Of a DNA stretch of 64,000 nucleotides, positions 46,901 through 62,978 are shown piece by piece. The DNA lies in assembly GCA_028753945.1 (NCBI GenBank), contig JAPNXP010000010.1, positions 6,017,042 to 6,081,041 of the forward strand, read 5' to 3'. The stretch comes from Hexactinellida sp. DTS-2022 (lineage: Eukaryota > Porifera > Hexactinellida). Numbering within the stretch: the first letter of the stretch is position 1; every line of letters starts with the position of its first letter. A program made the translations under genes and the position numbers. The notes beneath the pieces were generated by a model. That model was not told the DNA's origin, did no database searches, and saw nothing but the letters and a program-made list of their open reading frames with translations.

Positions 46901-47456
46901 ACGATTATCAGTACAATTTCCGCCTCTAAAAGAATACCAGGATAGTAATGAATCCGATTATTATGAACCAATGAAGCCTAGTCGATCTAAACTACTGAAA
47001 TCTTTCGATTTAATGAATAGCATGAGTATTGATTTGGATCCATCTGATTTTCTTGACACACCAATAACTTATGGACAGTCTTCATCAACCTCTAATAGTA
47101 CACTAAGTTTTGATACGACTGGTAGTAGTAATATATCTGATAACTAATAACTGTATTGTTGTATTGTATATTTATTTATATTGTTGTTGTTGTTGTTTGT
47201 ATACTAACCTGCTTATTTCTTGGCCATCTTTGATAACTGTTAGTTTTAAAAATGATGAAGGTTTTCCCGTCCAATCAGGTTCTGTGTATTTTATACTTGA
47301 GGGTAGAGTAGGTTTTGATTGGTCGATTAATTCTGTTTCTGGCTGTGAAGTATCTTCAGTTAAAGTTGTTGAAATGTTTGTTTGTTTTTCTTCGTTTTCT
47401 TGAGGTTCTGTTGTAGTTGTTGTTGTTTTTGTTGATTTGGGAGTTTTGAATTCCAT
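31945..47456 (-). CDS. SLC4A1AP: Kanadaptin (SLC4A1AP), seven exons, host of three nested genes
   Basis: Model (minus): 47456-47209, 40877-40717, 34656-34288, 34208-34070, 33613-33414, 32965-32477, 32093-31945; phases agree at every junction, 584 residues. Exon 1 has the KYTEPDW motif that precedes the FHA domain. The FHA domain spans exons 1-3: FGRTDICDVRMDHVTISRQH, YLYDLG-STHG, GHLIRFGESTRLYIL. Then FYKKDPKRYLKDFFEREG, the dsRNA-binding-like KKKEAIWACALEACR, DFYSSDEDSFLDRTG, LDEFMKEL with a coiled coil, and the diagnostic C-terminus DWLPPINQSGDGTTKLNDELGY (in part). Kanadaptin is a nuclear FHA protein associated with splicing factors. Introns 1 (6.3 kb) and 2 (6.1 kb) contain three plus-strand genes. 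The exon 5 donor (GAAGTAG|GTTTGT) was chosen by phase and homology over GAA|GTAGGT. Confidence 0.92.
32300..32432. mobile_element. Family F MITE, decayed, in the last kanadaptin intron
   Basis: CTCGGCCAATGTAATTTTCA, GCACTGGCAAAGTCATTTTT and TTTTTATATTGAAAATGTCTTGCCCGAT (in part) match both halves of family F. Confidence 0.5.
33905..34057. mobile_element. Family G hAT-like MITE, decayed
   Basis: TTGAAAGTAAATTTTTCAAG, TCGAGAGATACTCCCATA, GCACGTGTGACCGAACTCAA and GATAGAAGCCTGAT follow the family G order. It ends 13 bases from the kanadaptin exon 4 donor. A small family A fragment (GACGGTCCCCTGGTG) sits at 33060 in the previous intron. Confidence 0.5.
35116..35297. mobile_element. Tigger-like MITE, family D
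   Basis: TA-flanked; ends CAGTAGATGTCGGATATAAG and TTATAACCGGCATCCACTG; the interior repeats TTGCCATATACCCTATATAA. In kanadaptin intron 2. Confidence 0.75.
35554..35670. mobile_element. Family B MITE directly upstream of a nested gene
   Basis: CAGTAAACTCCCGGTATAAC to GTTATAACGGGAGTTCACTG, 117 bp, ending 34 bases before the ATG at 35705, so it must lie in the promoter or leader. Confidence 0.75.
35705..37504 (+). CDS. Unrecognised two-domain protein, possibly DED plus pseudo-caspase-like; nested in kanadaptin
   Basis: Single exon, 599 residues, soluble, Lys/Glu-rich. I do not recognise a named family. The first ~75 residues are helical and have a DED-like pattern (LYNVAIELQK…YFAHLKSVCE…FLNKLIDK…YEFLIEKVKF). 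Residues ~200-275 (TIIIVILGFSA…VANLVYSLKNLYSLID…KKKKIIVLLTLP) and ~375-540 (GIFCLISINKS…CIIVMIICYNEW…ESIEVYSNIFRALSEQ…PTVCIIHDSLW…YPNMYFVLPYP) each resemble a caspase p20-like β-α layout, but the His-Gly and Gln-Ala-Cys catalytic motifs are absent. The catalytically dead protease idea is inference only. Paralogue of 38184-39860; both lie in intron 2 of kanadaptin, antisense to it. Confidence 0.8.
   Translation: MSMNEVIPYFPLYNVAIELQKPGTENYFAHLKSVCECDGKDNPFGFLNKLIDKVEIDPDEKPPNYEFLIEKVKFSSKPNTPLLYQNKGAIILNMLGCVTAIPKLVTQHAPNFGSNLKVVSSDPNMERDGMVAKKLECSVLIVKFDIDHLCGMAWPSFLYKDFRKNTEKICLEPLPEIDTSKITTIEECNDLLKSMLLRANCDTIIIVILGFSANNKKESMESNFVLPSPSHKVANLVYSLKNLYSLIDTDEKLSKKKKIIVLLTLPSKQLRYEKKDELLAEEEAIHPYYLPVNSILLTSSVAQFNKFRTKVVNNLAPFYKRLLGNLKIVKSEEHLVRFYDTLLKSTEIRYFNNKLDKKLILTPMKEEKFQKGIFCLISINKSSEKHQKDYDFLIGEVQEHIVKNRNWVFNEGTTTELSDSGNDYSDEIRDFVTGLEKYIKKEPKRDCIIVMIICYNEWKSKQESIEVYSNIFRALSEQIEYEYKSLPTVCIIHDSLWCELKVGNITVTASEFHYRKEDTKPFEKIVAEYPNMYFVLPYPDYGVDLFNQLQEPHSRSLRDLNTVSLKKKQVNANTKLFSEVIYKSEDFIFPAMKSPRVDT
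37804..38150. mobile_element. Family A MITE interrupted by a hAT-like family G MITE
   Basis: The outer element runs from AGTAGATGCTCTTTAAAAGG to TATTAACGAGTCTACTG. Inside, 37927-38109 starts CAGGTATTCATCCAGGC and ends TTTGAAACCCTG. It is flanked by a perfect 8-bp duplication GATATTTC (37919-37926 and 38110-38117) that interrupts the family A sequence. The composite ends 33 bases before the ATG at 38184. Confidence 0.88.
38184..39860 (+). CDS. Paralogue of the 35705 gene with a coiled-coil N-terminus; C-terminus frameshifted
   Basis: Single exon, 558 residues. The first ~150 residues form a coiled coil (IEHVFNLLRKMLDEKKKELL…NQNINQMESVIKNM) reminiscent of TRIM-type coiled coils and unlike the start of the sister gene. 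From ~residue 220 the two align: NIFIVIYGFSA / TIIIVILGFSA, VANEVYSLKNLFALVD, KKKFIVLL.IPSK, HKYYLPENTV, GLFCLIGIDK, ARNWVF, ESIEVYSSIFRALSEQ, YPNMYFVLPYPGYG, PHSRSLR. After SLR a 2-base difference shifts the frame and stops it at 39860, although DNA similar to the sister's last ~35 codons continues to about 39955. Function unknown; see the sister entry for the tentative caspase-like reading. Confidence 0.8.
   Translation: MATRDGGFDSGEIKRLSTLSQEIEHVFNLLRKMLDEKKKELLGVVSEMRNLYQKQSALNQNINQMESVIKNMYVTLSEKLISEKNDQGLKWWEIRISEMRNEINKLGSVCELKLVHSIETFVDCIENIQLTTSGAINSVTDGIESENLCGTVVFAKMDKVLRPGIMVLPDQNMLYKKFWEKTASLFIEPILEMDTSGIDTVEDFNSRMLQVPRKTKSENIFIVIYGFSACNKEDIYLGNFILPSKFKNVANEVYSLKNLFALVDSNEFAHKKKFIVLLPIPSKEDKFEDDGFIYNEEKHKYYLPENTVVLECSDVDHTVANMKSEELKLFYQALMKGTTWDCQKRLSKAILMDNLNKATVAFHAKIGTGLFCLIGIDKFSEWSESDFFQYEIQDHIVKARNWVFGEDTTLQLENSRDEYPSLIEDFVRGLKKYITKHHIESIIVLIVRHENWESKQESIEVYSSIFRALSEQVKYEYNLPTVCTIHDYLWRREKIDNILVTFDFYYTEEDTKPFEEIVAKYPNMYFVLPYPGYGIDLINELNEPHSRSLRSKYDESQK
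39861..40486. other. Gap after the second nested gene
   Basis: Begins with the out-of-frame remnant of the paralogue's C-terminus (to about 39955). The rest contains no ORF; AACTGAA/GAACTGAAT-like short motifs recur around 40150-40440 without a clear unit. Confidence 0.45.
40487..40609. mobile_element. Family D MITE
   Basis: ATGCCGGTTATAAGAAGATC to TTATAACCGGCATCTACTG, close to the exon 2 donor of kanadaptin. Confidence 0.7.
40619..40716 (-). repeat. Array of splice-donor-like GGTAAGT repeats after kanadaptin exon 2
   Basis: On the minus strand the intron begins GTAAGTTTTGGTAAGTAAAT and goes on with further GTAAGT copies (about eight, some overlapping) over ~100 bp, spaced by TTTTG/TTTAG/AAATTTG. 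The first copy is the donor required by reading phase. Confidence 0.75.
40890..41063. mobile_element. Family E MITE
   Basis: ACCTTCAAAGAATGAATAAC, ACACACGTTATGATAAATCA and CTGAAGGTTTTACTG correspond to the copy at 21747-21931. Lies 13 bases before the acceptor of kanadaptin exon 2. Confidence 0.65.
41095..41173. mobile_element. Half of a family F MITE
   Basis: CATCAAAAATTCACCTTTGC to AAAAGGTGTTGGCCGATATA; the left half is missing. Nothing else recognised before 41628. Confidence 0.55.
41628..47147 (+). CDS. LRRK/Roco-like protein with degenerate GTPase and kinase (nested in kanadaptin intron 1)
   Basis: Exons 41628-41925, 42158-42204, 42504-47147; phases agree, 1662 residues. Order: ankyrin-like repeat (ILHLAAEMGCLEVMFVLIQHG), leucine-rich repeats ~270-455 (NLNFNRLTTLDSSLCELPNL, HLDLSYNVISELP), Roc-like ~465-600, COR ~625-905 (DMIFLDPEWIVGLVEHIIG), kinase-like ~985-1210, WD40-like β-propeller ~1220-1560, Ser-rich tail. 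The Roc P-loop GxxxxGK[ST] is replaced by VDACNEIEFFNA. In the kinase lobe HRD reads HRN (N1094) and DFG reads NFD (1117-1119), while APE survives as SPE. It is thus probably a scaffold that binds but does not hydrolyse or transfer. Architecture matches LRRK proteins, which act on endolysosomal membranes and microtubules; a specific role here is unknown. Confidence 0.87.
42229..42396. mobile_element. Family A MITE in intron 2 of the LRRK-like gene
   Basis: TATCTCGTTAGTACGGACAC to ATACTAACGAGGTTCTACTG, with the CAGGGGACCGTAAAATGTGT interior. Confidence 0.7.
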
Positions 47457-47819
47457 TTGTCTAATTCTAAATTCAAGTTGCTAAATGTAAACAAACGTAT
47501 ATATTTAAAATTTCACAAAACTATAATAAAATAAAGTAAATTTGTGCGCGAATTTTAGGAGGTCCAAAAATGGTTTTATCCAATGGTAGAATAAGCCAAC
47601 TTTGTGCTTTGTATTTTAGAACATATTTTAGTTTGAAAACTTTCTTAATAATTTAATATAAAATGACCCTTATCGATGTATAAATAAAATAAAATAAAAC
47701 ATACACAAATCAATAACGAATAATATAGTAAATATCAATATTTATTTGTAAACAAGATATATATATATAACAATTGCTGACGAGTTATAAAATCAATCAT
47801 TCAAGAAATAATCTAGTTT
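47457..47819. other. Spacer between EHD 3' end and kanadaptin start
   Basis: 363 bases separate the kanadaptin ATG from the EHD stop, both on the minus strand. It must hold the kanadaptin promoter and the EHD 3' UTR. AT-rich; no element recognised. Confidence 0.5.
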
Positions 47820-56393
<8,574 letters not shown>

Positions 56394-56447
56394 ATTACTA
56401 AGCAAACTGTATCTTATATATCCGCTAAGATTTACTAAAGCAAACTA

Positions 56448-56747
56448 CAGTAGAACCTCGATAATACGAACACCACGGGACCGTCTTATTATGTTCGTAT
56501 TAACCGGAATTTCGTATTAATAATTACTAAAGCAAACTGTAAAAGCGCTTACTTATATATAGGCTAATACTTTCCGATGTACAGTAGAACCTCGTTAGTA
56601 CGTACACGGTTAAATGAATTTCTGGATAAGACGAACAAACAGTTCCACAAATCAGGTCCCTATAATGGCTATTCAATGGGTATTACTCCGGTTAATACGA
56701 ACTCATTTTGACGGTCCCCTGGTGTTCGTATGAACGAGGTTCTACTG
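56448..56747. mobile_element. Two family A MITEs between EHD and separase
   Basis: 56448-56523 is truncated (CAGTAGAACCTCGATAATAC…). 56582-56747 is complete with CAGTAGAACCTCGTTAGTAC and ATGAACGAGGTTCTACTG. They lie in the likely EHD promoter region / separase 3' flank. Confidence 0.75.
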
Positions 56748-56897
56748 TAATTCCATAATAATATAAACAAAGGTATAAACCTGAAAATATTCCTTATATA
56801 AAGGTGTAATTTAAGAGAATTTAATTTGGATCTCGAAGATTTGTAGCGAGATTATTAATAAAGAGATTAAATAATAACCATAAACAACAACAACACA

Positions 56898-59800
56898 TTA
56901 ATATAGAGGTAATCCATATATAATAGGGGCGGCACCAGTTATAAATCTAAGTTTACAAGACAAACGTGCTTGTTTGAAGGCCAAATACAAAGTATTTCTC
57001 ATCTCAATTCCTTGAGAAAATAATAAATCATCTTTCTTAACTATTTCTTGAATTAATTTCATTGTAAACAGATTTATTTCAGAATCAGTAACAAACCATA
57101 ATGTACCTATTATAGTAGGAAAACCAGCGAGCAATAACATTAATAACATATTGGGATATTCAAATGGACCTTCAATTGATAATCTACCGGTTGAACAACC
57201 CATTAATAATGTAAATGCTTTGCCTTTTGTGTTCAATAACTTTTCTTTGTTAATATATTCACTACCAGAGCCATGGCCACAGTATACATACAAATCATGT
57301 TTCGAAACAGAATCGATTAAACCCTTAGGAGGTGTTCCGGATACACCATCCCAATTGAGACTATTAAAGTATTTCTGGAAATCATTTTCACACCTTAATA
57401 GGTCACCTTGTGGATTTAAAACGTAGAATCCGTTTGTTATATCGAGATTGCAATTTGTGTTATATTTATGCGTTAGTTTGTATAAGAAATGGAGTGAAGG
57501 TACACGTGATACACTCTGGGTTGATAAAATTGGGAGATTTTCCCAGGGAATTCGATGCAAATTTGGGTCTAAAATAAGAAAAATGTGTCCACGTGAAACT
57601 GAAAGAGGTGTACACTCAAATTTATCTAAAATATCAGCGAATTTTTCATATAATTCTTCTGATTTTAGTGCAAGTTTTTTAATGATTTTTTGTAGTTTAT
57701 TTTGCTCTAAATTTGGTAGAATTTGTATAATAATTTGTTCGATTTGCATTGTTTTTAGCATCGGAACTGATTCTAAAATTAGGCCTAATAACTCCAAGTA
57801 ATATTCACGTTGATTGGACGGGATTTCAACTAAATCTGAGATAAACTCGAAAAGCTCATTGGTTGATTCCTTTAGGATTTCTGGTTTCAGATTATTTCTG
57901 CCTAAAAATAGGCCTTTCCATTCTGAGAACCAATCAGATTCGATTTGGCTTAGAGTCTCGGAAAGTGCAGTGTTTGCTTTCGTTCTAGAATTCCACCATC
58001 TGGATTTGTTTATAATATTTTCAGGTTTATTCGATTCGTGGAGTAAATCGAATATATTTGTTAGAATTTCTTCAAGTGATGTTAATTCAGGTTGTTTTTG
58101 ACGGGTGTTTTTGATGTCAAATTTGGGAGCAATTAATTTTAGAACTGGGATTTTTAAAAGTAGAGGTGTACAAGAGTTACGTAACCTTGATATGTATAAT
58201 CTGTCACCTTTTTGGGGCCATGAAATAGTAAGAATTGTCCAGTCATTTTGCAAATTTGATAGTGAAGATATGAAATTGGTTTCTATCGAATTTTCAGGGT
58301 TGTGAGTCAATGAATCGAAACAGAAAAGGTCAAAAAATTCAGTTTTTGAGTTTGAATTTTTTGTTGATTTATTTAGGAATAAATGACGCAGGCTAATACC
58401 AAACGAAGCATTGAAATAAGCGGTAGATAAAGTAGGATTTGAATCTGAAAATAATTTACCTAGACTCAATAGAGAAAATTTGAGCGCCAAAACAGAACCA
58501 TAAGGAATAGTAGACTCAAGACATTTTGTATAAATTTCTTGTAAATCGGTTTTTATCGCAGAATTCTCAGATTTTGCGTTTGAAAGACAACATTTTGAGT
58601 TTTCACAAGTTTCATTCAAATCTTGACTCAAACATTTTCCCGCTTGTAAATAGAATTCTGAGAGACATTGGCAGAAATGTGGTTGTTTCATAAAAATATT
58701 TCCATTTGACTGCATTCCGTTAATTAGCTTAGTTGCGGTTCTATAAATAGAATTAGCAGTTTTGATATTATCTGAATCTCGAATTTGGTTGGTGAATAGT
58801 TGTATTTGAGAAATTTTGGTATTTATAAAATGGTCGTTTGGTGGGAAAGGTGCTATTTGTAGAAACGGAATTGAATCCTCATTAGTGCCGAGTTTATGGA
58901 AATATTGGTGTAAATTTGTTAAAATTTCTTGAATTTTTTCATGAAAATTCTTGAAATCAGGTTTGGTTAAAAAGTGAGGGTTTTGTTCGATCTTTTCTTG
59001 GGAAGTCAATTTCAGAATTTCGTTAAAATTTTGTAAAATAAGATCATTTGAAATGACAGGATATTTTTTGTTTGTGCAGCAAAAATCTTTGAATTCAGAG
59101 CGATTCACTTTCAACTTTTTCAATTTCAAAAGGTGCGAAAATCCAACAAATACTTCACTTGAAAACACACAATTGTTTTCAATTATAAAATTTCTCGTTG
59201 ATGTTAGAAATCCAAAATATTCATTGATTCTTTCAGATTTCTCACGAATGATATCAAGTTGAATACCAAGGGTCAAAAACTGAATTTTCCATTCGAATAA
59301 ATTTAATTTTCCAGAAATTTGATATCCAAGGTCGATATATGATGTTGCTTCTTGTGTTTTTCCTGACTGAATTAAAATTTGTGAAATTTTGAAAATTCTA
59401 TGAAGAAAAGAAGGAATTATCAAAAACGGAATTCTTTTATCTGAAACATGTTTTCTCTCTGGTTCTGTTTCAGTTAAAATATTTGCCGCAAATCTACGAA
59501 AGGTGTTACAAACTGAAATCAACTGTGAGTGCGTGTAAATAAGAATTTGATTGGTGGAGAACTCGGTCGAACTTTTCAAAGCAAAATATTCAAATTCAGA
59601 TTCAATTAGAGTTTTGAGAGAATTTGATTTTGTAAAGAAATCATTTATGAAACTATTTTTATTACAATCAATAGATCCATTGAGGAACAAAGAAAATATT
59701 TGATTTTTATAATATTTCAAAATATCTTCACTATTCTTTGCATCAAAGACTTTGTGTTTGTCACTAAATAATTCATAAATTCGTTGTAGAGAAGAGAAGG

Positions 59801-62189
59801 TATTTTGATAACCATTTTCAATCAAAAATTCAGAAAATTCGTTCAAAATTTGAGTTGCAAAATCAAAATTATTCTCACAAAATTCTGACAAATAAATTGA
59901 AGAACAAATAAATGTCAAAAATAGGTAGAATTGATTGGAAAATAAGTTGAAAATAAAAAGCAAAGTTTTGAGTACAAATTCCAATTCTTTCACAAATGAA
60001 TTAGAAATTTCCCGCTTAAAATATCTCAAAAGAATATAAATATATTCCATAGCAACGAGAAATCCCTCTGGAATATTTGGAATTTGAACTGAATCAGAAT
60101 CAGCGCCTATTTGTGGATAATTTGGTTCCAATTGTAGCCTATTATAATTCGCAATCTGATAGGTCAATAAAGCAAACCAGAAATTAGAAAGAGTATAAGT
60201 CTGTATAGATTCTAAAGAAATTTTTGTGACAAATATTCGTCGAATATTTTTCAAAATTTCGGTGATAAGTTTCAAAGCCAAATCCCATTCTTCACGATCG
60301 TATAAATAGGAAATCTTTAAAAGTGGACCGACTGGATCTGAAAAAAGTGAATTTTCAAATGTTTCATTTTCATTTGAATATCTATTTAGAACCAAGTCAA
60401 GTAAAATTGGATTTACAGGTGTTGATAATTTGAGTAGGATTTGTATTTCTCTATCAATAATATTATCTTGCTGTTTTATATTTGGATTATAATTGGAAGC
60501 TAAAATCTGAAAAAACGTTACATCAAAGTACTGGTAATGTATAAATAAAATTTTGATCCAATTTCCTAAAAGTCTTGAATTTCTCTCATTTGTTGACAAA
60601 TAAAATTCCATTGAAAAAGAAGCAATTATAACTTTTATCCTTTCACTGAAATTATGTATCATTTCACTAGAAATATTCAATAGAATACTCGTCAAAAGTT
60701 CTAATAGAAACAGAACTTCAGAAGTAGATTCAAATTTGGTTGGTGACATAATCAATGGTGTCATTTCAATTGATTTTATAAGGAATTCCAATGCACCATC
60801 CTGGTCGTCATGTTTATTAGCTAGAATTGCGATATGATGAATCCGAACGAGCGAAGCTGTAACATAAACATCAAAGGGTTGAGTTTTGAATTTCACTTCT
60901 GTCAAATGAACTTTTGTAAGAATTTCATAGAAACTAAAAAATGCCAAATTCCAACCATGGATGTCTTCTTTTGAGCAAAATTCAATCTTTGAGAAATGCT
61001 GTGACGCACTACGCATAATATTCAGTGGAACTAAAATAAAAAACTCAATTTCGTCAGGAAATATCTTACAAATTTCTTCATACTTTCGGATAAATTCTTT
61101 TCCGAAAATGTGAATAATCCGTAAAACACATTTATAACACAAAAATATATCCTTTTTCGTTTGTTTTTCAATAAAACTTCCAATTTCCTTCAATATAATA
61201 GGGACTATCTGTAAAAACATTGGATTATGATCACTCGAATCTTTGCCCGAAACTGAATTCAGTAAAGTGTGAAGTTTTCCTAACATTCCAGCAGGAAATT
61301 CCGATTCTTTTGAAGTATATATTTTTATGAGAGAAAGAGCAATGCCTATAGTTAGAAAAGACGGGAGATTTTCGAAATTAGAGGATAGTTCATGTAAGAA
61401 ATATTTGAGAATAGTTATTCCAGAAATTGGAGCTTCTTTTGATCCAAATGCGATAGTTATAAGAACAATTATAAGTGAGAAAAAATTATTTTCAGATTGA
61501 ATTAGAGATTTTATATTTTCTGAATTGAATTGTGTTATTTTCAACCATCGAAGCGATTGGGTCACCAAAATAGAGCATATCTTGTCCGATTCTTGAACAG
61601 AAATATTTGGTTCTAAATGAGATTTATAAAGAGTGTTCATATGAAGTACAAAATATCTAAAATTAGAACATTTAGGCGGAAAAATGAAAAAATTGAGCGC
61701 GCGAATACGTGCTTCCACTAATTTGATTGGACAAATATCCAATTTCTTTATGTATGCCCATAGAAATGTGAAAATATGCTCACATAGAGTAAATATAGAG
61801 TCAGATATATGAATAACTGATTTGATATGAAATTCTATAAATTTGTGAATTTGTTTGATTGATGCTAAGAATAGTTCGATTGAGGAAGAATCGATTTTGT
61901 GCGAGCGAGAAAGTGAATGTAGGATTGAAACAAAACACTTTTCAATATCTGATGTTGAAAATTTCACGTTTTTTTCTTGAATTTGTGAAATAAATTCAAT
62001 AATATAGTAAAACATTTTCATTATTTGTTTGGTGTCATTATTTGAAGGAATAATTTTGTTGAATTTGGTAAGAAGAATTACACATTCTTTTTCTGTTGCT
62101 AGGTTTTGTAATTTTAGATAAGAATTGTAACAATCTTTGTGAGTTCGTAACAAATACTCTAAATAATCATTTTGTGAATTTAGATTCAT
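56898..62189 (-). CDS. ESPL1: Separase (separin), single exon
   Basis: 1763 residues, no intron. The CD-clan cysteine protease that cleaves the cohesin kleisin at anaphase onset. The C-terminal ~300 residues hold the protease: the catalytic His is H1639 in YVYCGHGSGSEYI and the catalytic Cys is C1665 in LLMGCSTGRLS, followed by LLAGFPTIIGTLWFVTDSEI, the conserved post-catalytic helix. Upstream are the pseudo-protease-like portion (GDRLYISRLRN, WW) and a long, fast-evolving α-helical repeat region as expected for separase. The N-terminus has no similarity I can name. Animal separases range from ~1200 to ~2100 residues, so length is normal. Regulation by securin and Cdk1 is assumed from the family; no securin is seen here. 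Confidence 0.95.
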   Translation of the reverse strand: MNLNSQNDYLEYLLRTHKDCYNSYLKLQNLATEKECVILLTKFNKIIPSNNDTKQIMKMFYYIIEFISQIQEKNVKFSTSDIEKCFVSILHSLSRSHKIDSSSIELFLASIKQIHKFIEFHIKSVIHISDSIFTLCEHIFTFLWAYIKKLDICPIKLVEARIRALNFFIFPPKCSNFRYFVLHMNTLYKSHLEPNISVQESDKICSILVTQSLRWLKITQFNSENIKSLIQSENNFFSLIIVLITIAFGSKEAPISGITILKYFLHELSSNFENLPSFLTIGIALSLIKIYTSKESEFPAGMLGKLHTLLNSVSGKDSSDHNPMFLQIVPIILKEIGSFIEKQTKKDIFLCYKCVLRIIHIFGKEFIRKYEEICKIFPDEIEFFILVPLNIMRSASQHFSKIEFCSKEDIHGWNLAFFSFYEILTKVHLTEVKFKTQPFDVYVTASLVRIHHIAILANKHDDQDGALEFLIKSIEMTPLIMSPTKFESTSEVLFLLELLTSILLNISSEMIHNFSERIKVIIASFSMEFYLSTNERNSRLLGNWIKILFIHYQYFDVTFFQILASNYNPNIKQQDNIIDREIQILLKLSTPVNPILLDLVLNRYSNENETFENSLFSDPVGPLLKISYLYDREEWDLALKLITEILKNIRRIFVTKISLESIQTYTLSNFWFALLTYQIANYNRLQLEPNYPQIGADSDSVQIPNIPEGFLVAMEYIYILLRYFKREISNSFVKELEFVLKTLLFIFNLFSNQFYLFLTFICSSIYLSEFCENNFDFATQILNEFSEFLIENGYQNTFSSLQRIYELFSDKHKVFDAKNSEDILKYYKNQIFSLFLNGSIDCNKNSFINDFFTKSNSLKTLIESEFEYFALKSSTEFSTNQILIYTHSQLISVCNTFRRFAANILTETEPERKHVSDKRIPFLIIPSFLHRIFKISQILIQSGKTQEATSYIDLGYQISGKLNLFEWKIQFLTLGIQLDIIREKSERINEYFGFLTSTRNFIIENNCVFSSEVFVGFSHLLKLKKLKVNRSEFKDFCCTNKKYPVISNDLILQNFNEILKLTSQEKIEQNPHFLTKPDFKNFHEKIQEILTNLHQYFHKLGTNEDSIPFLQIAPFPPNDHFINTKISQIQLFTNQIRDSDNIKTANSIYRTATKLINGMQSNGNIFMKQPHFCQCLSEFYLQAGKCLSQDLNETCENSKCCLSNAKSENSAIKTDLQEIYTKCLESTIPYGSVLALKFSLLSLGKLFSDSNPTLSTAYFNASFGISLRHLFLNKSTKNSNSKTEFFDLFCFDSLTHNPENSIETNFISSLSNLQNDWTILTISWPQKGDRLYISRLRNSCTPLLLKIPVLKLIAPKFDIKNTRQKQPELTSLEEILTNIFDLLHESNKPENIINKSRWWNSRTKANTALSETLSQIESDWFSEWKGLFLGRNNLKPEILKESTNELFEFISDLVEIPSNQREYYLELLGLILESVPMLKTMQIEQIIIQILPNLEQNKLQKIIKKLALKSEELYEKFADILDKFECTPLSVSRGHIFLILDPNLHRIPWENLPILSTQSVSRVPSLHFLYKLTHKYNTNCNLDITNGFYVLNPQGDLLRCENDFQKYFNSLNWDGVSGTPPKGLIDSVSKHDLYVYCGHGSGSEYINKEKLLNTKGKAFTLLMGCSTGRLSIEGPFEYPNMLLMLLLAGFPTIIGTLWFVTDSEINLFTMKLIQEIVKKDDLLFSQGIEMRNTLYLAFKQARLSCKLRFITGAAPIIYGLPLY

Positions 62190-62639
62190 AATAAGAGCTA
62201 AGTGAAGAATTAGTAAATGAAAAATTTCAGGAAATTAGGACATTTAGAAAAGCCTCAAAATTATACCCTCCTCAACTAATTTTTAATTTTTGGAGGTAGA
62301 AAATATTTTTTGAGCACAGATAATCTAAAAATTGAGCCATGGTCCAGTCAAATTGATTTTTGAATAGTCTTTATTTATATGAACTGAAAATTAATATAGG
62401 TAATGAGGGTTGTAGTTTTATATGTACAACATTTTTTTACAATTCTTAGTTCTTGTAAAAATTTAAAATTTACCAGTAACTGAGTATATTCTCGAGAATT
62501 TGGATAAATCTAAAAATAAATCAATGACTAAGTTGCTCCAAATCAAATGAAAATCCAATTTATTGAATACATATTTACACTATGGATAATAATTTTATTG
62601 AATATGCTTTTGTTTTTTGGATGGACTATGAATGGCTGA
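62190..62639. other. Separase upstream region
   Basis: AT-rich spacer between divergent separase and the gene at 62979; no TATA box placed convincingly and no ORF. Confidence 0.4.
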
Positions 62640-62885
62640 TAAATGTAAAGTTTCCCTATTCAAACTTTTCATAACTCTTCCAAAGGAGGGGGGTAAAACT
62701 AATATGTGACAAACCATCCTTTATATATTGCAAAATGGTCAAAAAGCGTGAAATAGGAGGGGGGTTGTCTAATTTTCGGGAATTTTGAATTACGCAAGAT
62801 TTCCTCATTTTCTTTTACAGTGGTTGCCGGTTATAAGAACATCGTCGGGAACTGCATATAATGTTCTTATAACCGACATCTACTG
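62640..62885. mobile_element. Family L MITE followed by a minimal family D MITE
   Basis: 62640-62810 resembles the L copies at 49421 and 11706 (TTCAAACTTTTCATAACTCT, GCAAAATGGTCAAAAAGCGT). 62818-62885 is a 68-bp D element, CAGTGGTTGCCGGTTATAAG … TTATAACCGACATCTACTG, the shortest copy of its family here. Confidence 0.65.
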
Positions 62886-62894
62886 TATTGCCTC

Positions 62895-62900
62895 TATAAA
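62895..62900 (+). promoter_or_regulatory. Possible TATA box of the 62979 gene
   Basis: TATAAA 79 bases before the ATG and about 10 bases after the family D element. Confidence 0.3.
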
Positions 62901-62978
62901 CCAAACAATTGGGAAAAAAGTATATTTTGTATATTTTGTTAGAATATACTCACTATTTCCTAGCTTTATTTATTACGA

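Noticed and set aside
47110-47403. Plus-strand 97-codon frame
   Set aside because: Antisense of kanadaptin exon 1, whose phase and homology are convincing.
57151-59262. Several plus-strand frames inside separase
   Set aside because: Antisense shadows; the minus-strand frame is continuous for 1763 codons with catalytic motifs.
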